Assembly (NCBI GenBank): GCA_015075365.1
Contig: JABTUN010000004.1
Span: forward strand, 496,001 to 560,000
Length of the DNA: 64,000 bases
Source of the DNA: Verrucomicrobiaceae bacterium
GTDB taxonomy: Bacteria > Verrucomicrobiota > Verrucomicrobiia > Verrucomicrobiales > Verrucomicrobiaceae
Direction: 5' to 3'
Made by a program: the position numbers and the translations under genes
In this document: positions 41,493-51,164 of the stretch, in pieces
Layout: every line of letters starts with the position of its first letter
Numbering within the stretch: position 1 is the stretch's first letter
Notes under the pieces: model-generated
The model's database searches: none
Seen by the model: the letters and a program-made list of their open reading frames with translations, nothing else
Told to the model about the DNA's origin: nothing

Positions 41493-44400
41493 TCAAACCC
41501 CATCTCCCCAACCCTCTCCGCAGCTCGAAGCAGGCGCTTACGAGGTCATTCGTCAGCGCTTGTCGAAGCACGGCGCGGAGTTGCAGCGTCGGCTGGACTT
41601 GCTGAACAACGACCGGAAGGCGGAGTTCGGCGGGATTGAGACGGCGTTGCTGACGACGACGCGGCTCACGACGGACAACAACTGCGTACCGCGCGATATG
41701 GCGGCGATCGGGCCGAAACGCTTTTTGTTTGGCTACAACGTGCACCTCGGGCTGCGCTCGACGATGAAGATCGAGGACGTCTTCGCGGTGGTGGACTACC
41801 AGGAGGGCGATCACAGCTTCCACACGAACAAAGACGCGATCCTCGGCGATACGCAGTTCGCGGAGGACTTCGCTTATCTCTACAGCTACTACAAGCACGC
41901 CACGTTCCTGAAGTTTCACCGCATCGGGCCGCATCTTTACATGGGCTTTCAGGTCGGTCAGCGGGCGACGGAGGTCAAAACGTTCAAATGGCTCGTCAAT
42001 GACGAGGCGGGCACGCTGAAGTATCTCGGCAACCGCAGCGATCACGAGTTTGTCTTTCCGACGCCGCAGGAGTTCGCGTGGAAGCGGGCCACGCGGGACA
42101 TGTACATCCACGGCGAGCATCCGCACATCAGCATCGAGGACCGCGTGTTCGTCGAGACCATCGGCGGCGATCTCACGGTGAAGGTGGAAAACAACACCGC
42201 CACCGGTCGCGGCATCTACAACGAGCCCGTCGAGAACAAAGACCAGACGCTCGACGACGCGGAGGTGCATTACGCCATCGTCGGCAACCTGATCCTGCTC
42301 AAAGTGCTGCCGTATCAGGAAAAGCAGTGGCGGCACCTCGTGTTCAACGAACGCACACGCGAGGCGCATCGCATCGACAGCATCGCGGAGAGCTGCGTGC
42401 TGCTGCCGGATGATCACGGCATCCTTTTCCCGCATGGCTATGTGCTGCAAACCGGCGGAGTGCGCCGGTTTGAGACCGGGTTGCCGCCGATGCGTTTCGA
42501 GAAGCGCATCCCGGCCGCGAATGGCGAGGACACGCTGTTTGTCTTCAGCCATCTCGAAAGCGGATCGTATTTGCTGCTCAGCTACAACCTCATCACGCAG
42601 AGCATCGCCACACCGCAGCCTTGTCACGGCTACTCGCTCTTCCCGACCGGCGAATTGATCCTCTTCGATGGCGATCCCGAGCCGCGGAAGCATCATGTCG
42701 TGCAGGTTTGGCGCACGCCGTATCTCACGGCGGATGTCAGCGAGGCCAAAGCCGCGCAGACCTTCCTCAGCAAAATCGGCAATGCTGAAATCGTCCGCGC
42801 GATGGCCGAGTGCCGAGGTGTGCTGACGTTGCTGGCGAAGGATGACTCGTTCAGCGGCTTGTATGTCGAGCTGGCGCGTTCATGCGGCGACATTGCCGAC
42901 AGTTACTTCTGGGTGGGCAAGGACGAGGCGCACAATCTCAAGGAAACGCTCACCGAAATCAAAACGACGGCCGAGGCTGCCCTGGGTGAGTTTGAAAAAG
43001 TGCGCCGCATGCGCAAAACGGCGGCGGAGCAGACCACCGCGCTGCAAGAGAAGGCTCAAAAGGCCATCAGCGCGGCCACGAACACCGATCCGAATGACAT
43101 TCTCGGCTTCGTGCAACTTTTGACGACGCTTCGCGAGCTGCGCGGCCAGATCATCGCGCTGCGCGACGTGCGCTACACGGACGCGGCGGTCATTGATGCG
43201 ATGGACAAGGCCGTCGCCGAGGCGGGTGACAAGCTCAGCGCGAAATGCGTGGCCTTCCTGCTCAAACCGGAGGCGCTGGACCCGTATCGGAAGCAAATCA
43301 CCGAACAGCAGGCCCGCGTGCCCGCTTTGACGAAGGTCACGGAAGCGCAGGAGGTCGAGGAAGCGCTCGCGAAGTCGAGCAGCGAGCTGGAAATGCTCAC
43401 TGCCATCGTCAGCGGACTCAAGATTCAGGACGCCACCGAGACGACGCGAATCATCGAGGGCATCAGCACGCTGTTTGCGCAGCTCAATCAGGTGCGCAGC
43501 GTGCTGCGGAACCGCCGCAACGACTTGGCGAAGACGGAGGGCGCGGCGCAGTTTCAGGCGCAACTCAGTTTGCTCAGCCAGAGCGTGCTGAACTATCTCG
43601 AAGTGGCCACCACGCCGGAGAAGTGCGATGAATCGCTCACACGCGTGCTCGTGCAGATCGAGGAGATGGAGACGAAGTTCTCCGACTTCGACGAGTATGC
43701 GGCCGAACTCGTCAAAAAGCGCGAGGAGGTGCAGACTGCCTTCGATTCGCGTCGCCAGAGCCTCACCGATGCGCTGAATCGGCGCTGCAGCAGCCTCGGG
43801 CAGTCTGCGGAGCGTATTTTGACGAGCATTCGCAATCGTTTGACGAGCTTCGCGAAGCCGGAGGAGGTGCACGCCTGGCTCGCGGGCGATGCGATGGTCG
43901 CCAAGCTGCGCGATTTGATCGATGAACTGCGCAAACTCGGCGATAGCGTGCGCGCGGATGAGCTGAGCACGCGACTCAAAACCGTGCAGCAGGACTCGCT
44001 GAAGCAGATCCGTGACAAGTCGGAGATTTTTGTCGGCGGCGACCTCATCCAGCTCGGCAAGCATCAGTTCAGCGTGAACAAGCAGCCGCTGGAGCTGACG
44101 ATTTTGCCTCGCGATGGCGCTTTGGCGTTTCATCTCACGGGCACACGCTTCTTTGAGAAGGTGGAGAGTGCCGATTTGGAGTCGCAGCGAGCGGTTTGGG
44201 ATCAGGCGGTCGTTTCGGAGAATGGGGACGTGTATCGCGCGGAGTTTCTCGCATGGCAGATGCTCAAGGCGGGCGGTGACGACATTTCGGCCTTCATGGC
44301 GCAGCGGTATGATGAGGGTTACACGAAGGGTGTGCATGATCATGATGCGGTGCTGATTCTGAAGCCGTTGCGGGAGATGCAGTCGGCGCTGGGCTTGTTG

Positions 44401-46461
44401 AGGCATTCGCCGGAGTCGCGTGGTTATGCGCGGCTGTTCTGGCATGCCTGGGCGGAGGATGCGGAGAAGAAGGCGCTGTTTTCGCGCATGCAGTCGAAGG
44501 GACGGATGCGGGAGTTCTTTGGCGAGAAGGCTGTGGAGCCGGAAAAGTGGCTTTTGGAGCGAATCGCGGCCTTTGTGGCTTGTGATGTCGTTTCGGTGGC
44601 TCGTTGCCTGCTCGATGAATTGCAGGCCAAAACGCAGTTCACGCGTTCGGCGGCGGCTTTGGAGCTTTTGCGGGCGTTTCGGAAGGAATTGACGGCGAAA
44701 CGGGCGGCGAAGGATTTTGAGGCGACGATGAGCGAGCTGGCTGCCCAGCCGGTTTTGGCGTTTGAGATCGCGCTGGAGTGGATTTCGGCTTTGAACCCGA
44801 CTGCGGGGCGCGGCGTGCTGATCGAAACGGCGGCGATGGTGGTCACGAATGACCAACCGCCTGCGGCGACGCCAACGGAGCCGGTTTCGCGGGTGACGAT
44901 CAGCGGACTGACGGGCACACATGGCCGGATCAGCGAATCGAAGCTGGAACTCGACTACCATGAGTTCACGGCGCGGCTGCAGCGCTACGAAAGCACGGTG
45001 GTGCCGACGTTTCAGGCGTTTCAGCGGCTCAAGCATGAGCTGAGCGAGAAGCGGCGGAAGGATTTGAGGCTGGATCAGTTCAAGGCGGGCGTTTTGAGCT
45101 CGTTCGTGCGCAATCGCCTGATCGATCAGGTGTATCTGCCGCTCATCGGGGCGAATTTGGCGAAGCAGCTCGGTGCAGCGGGCAAGGACACGCGCACGGA
45201 TCGCATGGGCATGCTGCTGCTCATTTCACCGCCGGGTTACGGCAAGACGACGCTGATGGAATACATCGCCAGCAGGCTCGGCATCACGCTGGTGAAGATC
45301 AACGGGCCGGCGCTGGGGCATCAGGTGACCTCGTTGGATCCGAGCGAGGCGCGGAATGCGTCGGCGCGGGAGGAAATCGAAAAGCTGAACCTCGCTTTCG
45401 AGATGGGTGACAACGTCATGATCTATCTCGACGACATTCAGCACACGAATCCGGAGTTTTTGCAGAAGTTCATCCCGCTGTGCGACGGCACGCGGAAGAT
45501 TGAAGGCGTGTTTCGCGGTGAAGCAAAGACGTATGATCTGCGCGGCCGCAAGGTGGCGGTGGTGATGGCCGGGAATCCTTACACCGAGGTCGGTGGCAAG
45601 TTCCAGGTGCCGGACATGCTCGCGAATCGCGCGGACACCTACAACCTCGGCGACATCCTCGGCGGGCATCAAGACGCGTTTAAGGACAGCTACATCGAGA
45701 ACGGACTCACGAGCAATGCCACGCTGGCGCGCATCGCGGCGCGGAGTCACAAGGATGCGCTTTCGGTGCTCAAAATCGCGCAGACAGGCTCGCGTGAAGG
45801 CGTGGAGTTCGAAGGCAGCTTCAGCGCGGAGGAGATCAACGACGCCGTCGCGGTCATGGAGAAGCTGTTGCATGTGCGCGAGGTCATTCTGCGTGTGAAC
45901 CAGCAGTATGTGGCCAGCGCGGCGATGGAAGACGCCTACCGCACCGAGCCGCCATTCAAGTTGCAGGGCAGCTACCGCAACATGAACAAGATCGCGGAGA
46001 AAATCCTGCCCCTGATGACCGACAAGGAAGTCGCGCAGCTCATCGCCGATCACTACCGCGGCGAGGCGCAGACGCTCAGCGGCGCTGCGGAGGCGAATCT
46101 GCTGAAATGGCGCGAGATCAACGGTTTGAGCACCGACGAGGACAAAACGCGCTGGGACGAGATCAAGCGCACCTTTAAACGCAACCTGCTCACCGGCGGC
46201 GCGGGCGAAAACGACCCCGTGAATCGCATCACGGGCCATTTGAGCGCCCTCACCGAAGCGGTGAGCCAGCCGACGCTGAGCGATGTGACGATCGAGCGCC
46301 TCAAAACGATCATCGAAGGCCTGCGGGCCGTTCCGGTGAACGTGGAGATCAAAGTGCAGCCGGTGGAGAAGGAAACAACTGCCACCGAACCACCGGTGGA
46401 AGTTGAAACCGTGGTGGAGCAGCCGACGGCGGCCAGGAAGAGAAAGACAAAAGAGGTTTGA
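41485..46461 (+). CDS. Giant AAA+ ATPase with DUF3686 domain
   Basis: A 1658-residue cytoplasmic protein. The N-terminal DUF3686 region covers roughly residues 1-450 (EFGGIETALLTTTRLTTDNN, DMAAIGPKRFLFGYNVHLGL, FDGDPEPRKHHVVQVWRTPY). A long helical/coiled-coil section follows to about 900. A C-terminal AAA+ domain has Walker A SPPGYGKTTL near 1249 and Walker B MIYLDDIQHT near 1312, then an arginine-containing MAGNPYTEVGG sensor segment. It ends in a Lys/Arg tail. Family members are often labelled DNA repair ATPase without strong experimental basis. Here it is the last and largest gene of a YqiJ-flotillin operon, which points to membrane-linked work. Confidence 0.88.
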   Translation: MADQTPSPQPSPQLEAGAYEVIRQRLSKHGAELQRRLDLLNNDRKAEFGGIETALLTTTRLTTDNNCVPRDMAAIGPKRFLFGYNVHLGLRSTMKIEDVFAVVDYQEGDHSFHTNKDAILGDTQFAEDFAYLYSYYKHATFLKFHRIGPHLYMGFQVGQRATEVKTFKWLVNDEAGTLKYLGNRSDHEFVFPTPQEFAWKRATRDMYIHGEHPHISIEDRVFVETIGGDLTVKVENNTATGRGIYNEPVENKDQTLDDAEVHYAIVGNLILLKVLPYQEKQWRHLVFNERTREAHRIDSIAESCVLLPDDHGILFPHGYVLQTGGVRRFETGLPPMRFEKRIPAANGEDTLFVFSHLESGSYLLLSYNLITQSIATPQPCHGYSLFPTGELILFDGDPEPRKHHVVQVWRTPYLTADVSEAKAAQTFLSKIGNAEIVRAMAECRGVLTLLAKDDSFSGLYVELARSCGDIADSYFWVGKDEAHNLKETLTEIKTTAEAALGEFEKVRRMRKTAAEQTTALQEKAQKAISAATNTDPNDILGFVQLLTTLRELRGQIIALRDVRYTDAAVIDAMDKAVAEAGDKLSAKCVAFLLKPEALDPYRKQITEQQARVPALTKVTEAQEVEEALAKSSSELEMLTAIVSGLKIQDATETTRIIEGISTLFAQLNQVRSVLRNRRNDLAKTEGAAQFQAQLSLLSQSVLNYLEVATTPEKCDESLTRVLVQIEEMETKFSDFDEYAAELVKKREEVQTAFDSRRQSLTDALNRRCSSLGQSAERILTSIRNRLTSFAKPEEVHAWLAGDAMVAKLRDLIDELRKLGDSVRADELSTRLKTVQQDSLKQIRDKSEIFVGGDLIQLGKHQFSVNKQPLELTILPRDGALAFHLTGTRFFEKVESADLESQRAVWDQAVVSENGDVYRAEFLAWQMLKAGGDDISAFMAQRYDEGYTKGVHDHDAVLILKPLREMQSALGLLRHSPESRGYARLFWHAWAEDAEKKALFSRMQSKGRMREFFGEKAVEPEKWLLERIAAFVACDVVSVARCLLDELQAKTQFTRSAAALELLRAFRKELTAKRAAKDFEATMSELAAQPVLAFEIALEWISALNPTAGRGVLIETAAMVVTNDQPPAATPTEPVSRVTISGLTGTHGRISESKLELDYHEFTARLQRYESTVVPTFQAFQRLKHELSEKRRKDLRLDQFKAGVLSSFVRNRLIDQVYLPLIGANLAKQLGAAGKDTRTDRMGMLLLISPPGYGKTTLMEYIASRLGITLVKINGPALGHQVTSLDPSEARNASAREEIEKLNLAFEMGDNVMIYLDDIQHTNPEFLQKFIPLCDGTRKIEGVFRGEAKTYDLRGRKVAVVMAGNPYTEVGGKFQVPDMLANRADTYNLGDILGGHQDAFKDSYIENGLTSNATLARIAARSHKDALSVLKIAQTGSREGVEFEGSFSAEEINDAVAVMEKLLHVREVILRVNQQYVASAAMEDAYRTEPPFKLQGSYRNMNKIAEKILPLMTDKEVAQLIADHYRGEAQTLSGAAEANLLKWREINGLSTDEDKTRWDEIKRTFKRNLLTGGAGENDPVNRITGHLSALTEAVSQPTLSDVTIERLKTIIEGLRAVPVNVEIKVQPVEKETTATEPPVEVETVVEQPTAARKRKTKEV

Positions 46462-46464
46462 ACG

Positions 46465-46516
46465 CCGAGCGTCCAGGCGACGCATTCCATGTGAACCATG
46501 CGCAGTCGACGCTCGG
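46465..46516. repeat. Palindrome after the DUF3686 gene
   Basis: The outer stem CCGAGCGTC (46465-46473) pairs with GACGCTCGG (46508-46516), with smaller complementary pieces inside (CGACGCAT with ATGCG). It begins 4 bases past the stop codon and may act as an operon terminator, though no T-run follows. The 99 bp after it up to the next stop codon show nothing recognisable. Confidence 0.6.
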
Positions 46517-46615
46517 TCTGCTCAGGGGGACGTGCCTCCTTGGTCACAGCGCATGGCCGTTATCGTGTGATGTTGGTCGTTTGACCTCCCACAATCACGA
46601 ACGGATCGGGCACCG

Positions 46616-48028
46616 TTAAACCAGGATGTCCTTGATCACCTTCGCGCCCTCGACGCCGCTCAGGCGTGCGTCGAGGCCCTGGAACTTGAAGCTGAACGCG
46701 TTGTGGTCGATGCCGAGCTGGTGGAGCATCGTGGCGTGCAAATCGTGGACGGTGGTGACCTTCTCAATCGCCGCGTAGCCAAGGTCATCGGTCGAACCAT
46801 GCACGATGCCGCCCTGGATGCCCGCACCGGCCATCCACACGCTCATCGCCTTGTTGTGATGGTCGCGACCGCTGCCGCCCTGCGACATCGGCGTGCGGCC
46901 AAACTCACCCGCCCACACGATCAGCGTCTCCTCCAGCATGCCGCGTTGTTTCAGATCAGTGATCAGCGCCATGCAAGCGCGGTCAATCTCCTCCGCCTTG
47001 AGCTTCACACCGTCCTTCACACCGCCGTGATGGTCCCAGTCCTTGTGATAAAGCTGGATGAATCGCGTGCCACGCTCCGCCAGACGACGCGCGAGCAGGC
47101 AATTCGACGCGAAGGAGCCATCGCCCGGCTGGCAGCCGTAAAGCTCCAGCGTTTTCGCGCCTTCCTTGCCCACGTCCATCAGGTCAGGCACGCTCGCCTG
47201 CATCTGGAAGGCCATTTCATACTGCGCGATACGCGTGGCGATCTCCGGATCGTCCACCAGCGCATCGCGCTGCTTGTTCAGCGCATTGATCGCCGCCACG
47301 TCGGCTCCCTGGCGGTCACGCGTCACGCCGTTCGGATTCGTGAGATACAAAACGGGATCGCCTTTGGCGCGAAGCTGCACGCCTTGATACTTCGACGGCA
47401 AAAAACCGCTGCTCCACTGCCGCGCCGCGATCGGTTGGTTCTGCCCGCCACGGCCCAATGAGGTCAAAACGACGAATCCGGGCAGGTCCGACGCCTCCGT
47501 GCCGAGTCCATACGTCACCCATGCGCCCATGCTCGGCCGTCCTGCGATCTGCGAGCCGGTATTCATGAACATGTGCGCCGGATCGTGATTGATCGCGTCC
47601 GTCGTCATGCTGCGGATGAGGCAGATGTCGTTGATCACGCTCCCGATTTGCGGAAACAGCTCGCAGATCTCGATCTGGTTCCTCCCGAACTTCGCAAACT
47701 TGTGCTGCGGCCCGAAACACATCAACGGCTTGCCTTGAAGCTGCGCCAGCTGCTGCCCCTTCGTGAACGACTCCGGCATCGGCTTCCCGTCCATTGCCGC
47801 CAGCTTTGGCTTCGGGTCAAACGTCTCCAAATGCGAAGGCCCGCCCGCCATCGTCAGCCAGATCACCCGCTTCGCCTTCTGCGGCAACGGCAGTTTCGTC
47901 AAAACGCCCGGCATGGGAGCTGCGGCAGCCGGCTTGAGCAACGAGGCCAGCGCCACGGCTCCGAGACCCTGGGAGGATTTGCCGAGAAAAGCGCGGCGGT
48001 GGATAGAGTGAGCGGACAGAGGGGGCAT
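46616..48028 (-). CDS. DUF1501 domain-containing protein with Tat signal
   Basis: A 470-residue sulfatase-fold-like protein of the DUF1501 family. A twin-arginine signal (HRRAFLGKSSQGLG) is followed by the conserved VIWLTMAGGPSHLETFDPKP, TTDAINHDPAHMFMNTGSQI and GEFGRTPMSQGGSGRDHH segments. The start at 48028 is supported by an upstream block shared with the gene at 48139-50730. In this phylum DUF1501 genes usually pair with a DUF1549/DUF1553 cytochrome-like gene, which is not adjacent here. A close paralogue is at 55448-56866. Function is unknown. Confidence 0.92.
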   Translation of the reverse strand: MPPLSAHSIHRRAFLGKSSQGLGAVALASLLKPAAAAPMPGVLTKLPLPQKAKRVIWLTMAGGPSHLETFDPKPKLAAMDGKPMPESFTKGQQLAQLQGKPLMCFGPQHKFAKFGRNQIEICELFPQIGSVINDICLIRSMTTDAINHDPAHMFMNTGSQIAGRPSMGAWVTYGLGTEASDLPGFVVLTSLGRGGQNQPIAARQWSSGFLPSKYQGVQLRAKGDPVLYLTNPNGVTRDRQGADVAAINALNKQRDALVDDPEIATRIAQYEMAFQMQASVPDLMDVGKEGAKTLELYGCQPGDGSFASNCLLARRLAERGTRFIQLYHKDWDHHGGVKDGVKLKAEEIDRACMALITDLKQRGMLEETLIVWAGEFGRTPMSQGGSGRDHHNKAMSVWMAGAGIQGGIVHGSTDDLGYAAIEKVTTVHDLHATMLHQLGIDHNAFSFKFQGLDARLSGVEGAKVIKDILV

Positions 48029-48138
48029 GACAATTGGAGTTACGATGGGGGTGGGCACTTCTTGCCCTGTTCGTGGGCGCGGACATCGTCGTCGGCCCCC
48101 TTACACTTGGTCAATGAGGGATCTCCTGGTCCGCACGT

Positions 48139-50730
48139 TCAAGGTGCGGCCGGGACAGGGACGGGATCGATGGAAATGCCAACCTTGAAGAATTTCGCCG
48201 ACGCGAGTTGCGGATCGTATTGGTAGGTCATTTCCCCGCCCGTGCCCGCCTGGCAGGAAACAGGCACCCACCCACCCGTCAAAGTGCTGGATTCCCAGAC
48301 AGTGTAGTAACGGCCGGTCAATGAAGCCCAGCGGATTTCGTGGAGGCCACTTTGCGTCGTGCCTGTTGCCCTGGCCGGGAAGTAGCTGCCAGGGCGGTTC
48401 GGGTCTGTCCCCGCGAGCCATTCATCCCATTCGTTGAACCGGTCGCCATCATGGTTGCCATCGGCATCGTTGACGGCTTCCGTGTTTCCGAAGGAGGCGA
48501 CCTCCCAGGCGTCGTCGAGCTCGTCGAAATCCTCATCAGCAAAACGCAGGGACACACGCTGGATCTCCCAGCCGCCGGTCACGGGGTCACCGACAGATTC
48601 ATTGAGCAAGTTGTGGATGTTGGCCATGCCGAGGTAGAGCTCGCCCCGGGTTTCATCGGCTTCGATGGTGCGGATGCCGTAGCTCGACCAGTTGGCAACG
48701 CCGACGCCGCTGATCGGGATGGCGGGGGCATTTGCCGACGGGATGCAGAAGAGATCAGCGCCGTGCTGCGTGTTCGGCGTGGAAAGGCCGTCCCAGTCCA
48801 TGGTACCGATGTACAGTCTGCCAGCCAGCACCTGCATGGTCCAGGTGTAGTTGTTCCACCCGAAGGTGCTGCCGTTGCTGAAGACCTCCGGCTTGATGCC
48901 CTCAGGGCCGTATCTGGGAATGTAGCCACGTGTGTTTGGGCGGATGTTCCAGTCTCCACCGTCCTGGAGCACCCGCTGCTGCAGGCCGAAGAAGCCGTAA
49001 GGCACTGCCGCGCCATCGGGAATGAAACGCATCTCTCCGGTTTCGTTGTTGAAAAACGTCGCCCAGTTGATGTCGAAGTCTGAACGCGGCTCATTGGGAT
49101 TCTGAGTGAACACCTTGCGTTCGAGACGGACAGGCATCTGGCTGCTGCCATAGAGCAGCTCGATCTGCCCGCCGTTGCTGGTGAAGTTCCTGCCACGCCA
49201 GAGGGAGATCGAGCGGTAGGAGTTGAGTTGGTCCTCGCCCTCCTCGTCATCAATGCGATCCTGGTCCGCCTCATAGGCAAGGCGCGCCGGGTCATTCGGG
49301 TCCGTGGGAAAGGGATCAGGCCGCGGCACGAGGGGCTGAGGCCTGCCATAAAAGCCATCGTGGCCCTGGCTGGAGGTTCCCGGGACATGCATGGTGCCCC
49401 AATAGAGGTAGCCATCAAAGGACGCCATGGCTCCGCCTCCATAGAAAAGGGAGAGGATCATGTCCGGCTCGTAGTCCACGACACTCCAGACAAGCGTCCA
49501 GTTGGGGGCTTGGGAATTTGTCAGACCACCAGCCGGGATCACAGGACTGCGCCAGAGACCTGCGGGGCTGTTGAGCAGGTCGAGCATGGCCTCCGGGTCA
49601 GTGGCGTCGATTTCACCCGGGCCGGGCCAGGTGTTCACGAACAGTCTCGGGCCGTCACCGTCATCATGGACCTCCAGCTCGGCACCACCGCCACGGATGC
49701 TGCCGACGAGTTCGAATTCAAGCGGGTTGGCGGCAGTGGCAGACTCCTTTCTCCAACGCAGAACGGCGCCCGTGGCGGTGGTGGTGGCCACAGTGGTATA
49801 GGTCTGGTCGTTGAAGTGTTTCCACTTCCTGATGTTGGTGTAGGTCGGAAAAGTTTTTGCTCCGACCAGAGCACCGGTGGCCGCATTGAAGGCGAACATG
49901 TTGACGCCCTCGTTTGGCACGCCCGTCACGGAGGCAGGGAGGCCCGGACCGGCGAGAATGACCAACCCCTGGGGAAAGGCGGCGTTCGACGGGGTGAATC
50001 CTGCGGAGCGAATGCCCAGCGTGCGCCAGAGCAGCGCCCAGGCGGCGGGATTCGCTGTCTTCATGGAAAGATCGAGCCGCTCAATGGTATTCGTGTCGAG
50101 GTTGTAGCGGAACATGTCCGGCGGCCTCCAGTCACCAAACGCGGGCGACACCGGCGGTCCCATCTGGGTGGCACCGTCGAACACGCCCTCGCGGCAGAAC
50201 TTGGCCGTGCCGTACTCGGCGACACTAAAGGTGATGCCGCGGGAACGGCTGCGAGAGATCCCGGGCGACTCGATGCCGAGGTAGGTGCTGGTTACCAGAC
50301 GGCTCACATTGGAGCCGGTGCCCCACCAGAGGTAGTTGTCCTTGCGAACCATGCCCCAGACATAGACCTGGTTCGTCTTGGGCAGCCGGCCATTGGCGAG
50401 GCATTCGACGCAGTTTGGGTCAATACCCTCCTTCACATAGACGTTGTCGCCGCTGCCCGGCACATTCGTGTTGTACAAGCTGTGGAACCATTCATCCGGC
50501 CTGGCCTTGGCGATGATCTCGGCCTTGTAGCTGCGAAGAGTCGGGTCCTCGGCGGCGTGCATGGACTTGCAGCCCATGGCGAGCAGGCCGCCAATGAGGA
50601 GCGGGGCAGCCAGCAAATGCCCCTTTCGATTGCCGGACCGAACTGCCGCCGGGGGTGAAGGCGAATGACCTTCGGGGTCTTTTCCGATCAAGGCACGCCG
50701 ACGGGGAGGTGGTATGGAAAGGAGTTTCAT
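48139..50730 (-). CDS. Large secreted protein, unknown function
   Basis: An 863-residue exported protein: a basic N-terminus, then a hydrophobic stretch ending near LLAMGCKSMHAAEDP, which could be a signal-peptidase I site or a weak lipobox. The body is beta-rich with many Trp/Gly/Asp blades (FAFNAATGALVG, MASFDGYLYWGTMHV, AGRLYIGTMDWDG), suggesting a propeller-like fold. CVEC has no His, so it is not a heme site. Near the end, DADGNHDGDRFNEWDEW followed by LAGTDP resembles a calcium-binding thrombospondin-3-like repeat. No family recognised. It shares spaced upstream blocks with the DUF1501 gene next to it. Confidence 0.75.
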   Translation of the reverse strand: MKLLSIPPPRRRALIGKDPEGHSPSPPAAVRSGNRKGHLLAAPLLIGGLLAMGCKSMHAAEDPTLRSYKAEIIAKARPDEWFHSLYNTNVPGSGDNVYVKEGIDPNCVECLANGRLPKTNQVYVWGMVRKDNYLWWGTGSNVSRLVTSTYLGIESPGISRSRSRGITFSVAEYGTAKFCREGVFDGATQMGPPVSPAFGDWRPPDMFRYNLDTNTIERLDLSMKTANPAAWALLWRTLGIRSAGFTPSNAAFPQGLVILAGPGLPASVTGVPNEGVNMFAFNAATGALVGAKTFPTYTNIRKWKHFNDQTYTTVATTTATGAVLRWRKESATAANPLEFELVGSIRGGGAELEVHDDGDGPRLFVNTWPGPGEIDATDPEAMLDLLNSPAGLWRSPVIPAGGLTNSQAPNWTLVWSVVDYEPDMILSLFYGGGAMASFDGYLYWGTMHVPGTSSQGHDGFYGRPQPLVPRPDPFPTDPNDPARLAYEADQDRIDDEEGEDQLNSYRSISLWRGRNFTSNGGQIELLYGSSQMPVRLERKVFTQNPNEPRSDFDINWATFFNNETGEMRFIPDGAAVPYGFFGLQQRVLQDGGDWNIRPNTRGYIPRYGPEGIKPEVFSNGSTFGWNNYTWTMQVLAGRLYIGTMDWDGLSTPNTQHGADLFCIPSANAPAIPISGVGVANWSSYGIRTIEADETRGELYLGMANIHNLLNESVGDPVTGGWEIQRVSLRFADEDFDELDDAWEVASFGNTEAVNDADGNHDGDRFNEWDEWLAGTDPNRPGSYFPARATGTTQSGLHEIRWASLTGRYYTVWESSTLTGGWVPVSCQAGTGGEMTYQYDPQLASAKFFKVGISIDPVPVPAAP

Positions 50731-50798
50731 AACAGCAGGGGTTACGATGAGGCCAATCATACCTTGCCCTATTTACAGGCGCGGACAAGCTCTGCTTC

Positions 50799-51164
50799 AT
50801 GCCCGGACCTCTTCTCATCCGCCACGAAGGCCATACTCCGCGCGAGCGCAGCACCTGCGGCTGGCGTGACCGCCTCATCAGCCGTGAAGACGCGGCACTC
50901 TCCCCTGCCGCCTGGGCGCATGCCGTGGACATCGACGGTGCCAGGCTGCACTACCACAAGCGCTCCACCGAGCTGTACTACGTTCTCGAAGGCGGCGGCC
51001 ATGTGGTGCTCGATGGCGTGGAGCAGCCTGTCAGCAAGGGCTCGCTCATCCACATCCCCCCCGGCGTGGTCCACGGTGCGCGTGGCCAGATGCGCGTGCT
51101 GGTCATCGGCATCCCGGACATCGCCGAGGACGACTACTTTGAAGTGGCCGATCAGGGAGGATGA
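50799..51164 (+). CDS. Single-domain cupin protein
   Basis: A 121-residue protein. Cupin motif 1 is LHYHKRSTELYYVLEGGG, with the metal-ligand His pair and Glu, and motif 2 is IPPGVVHGARG with the later His. Small cupins of this kind bind a metal and sugars or act as sensors; the ligand is unknown. It is divergent from the large secreted protein and its stop abuts the stop of the convergent DUF6807 gene with no spacing. Confidence 0.85.
   Translation: MPGPLLIRHEGHTPRERSTCGWRDRLISREDAALSPAAWAHAVDIDGARLHYHKRSTELYYVLEGGGHVVLDGVEQPVSKGSLIHIPPGVVHGARGQMRVLVIGIPDIAEDDYFEVADQGG

Noticed and set aside
42880..45036. 718-codon frame antisense to the DUF3686 gene
   Set aside because: Arg/His/Gln-rich shadow with no motif; the plus-strand gene is conserved and complete.
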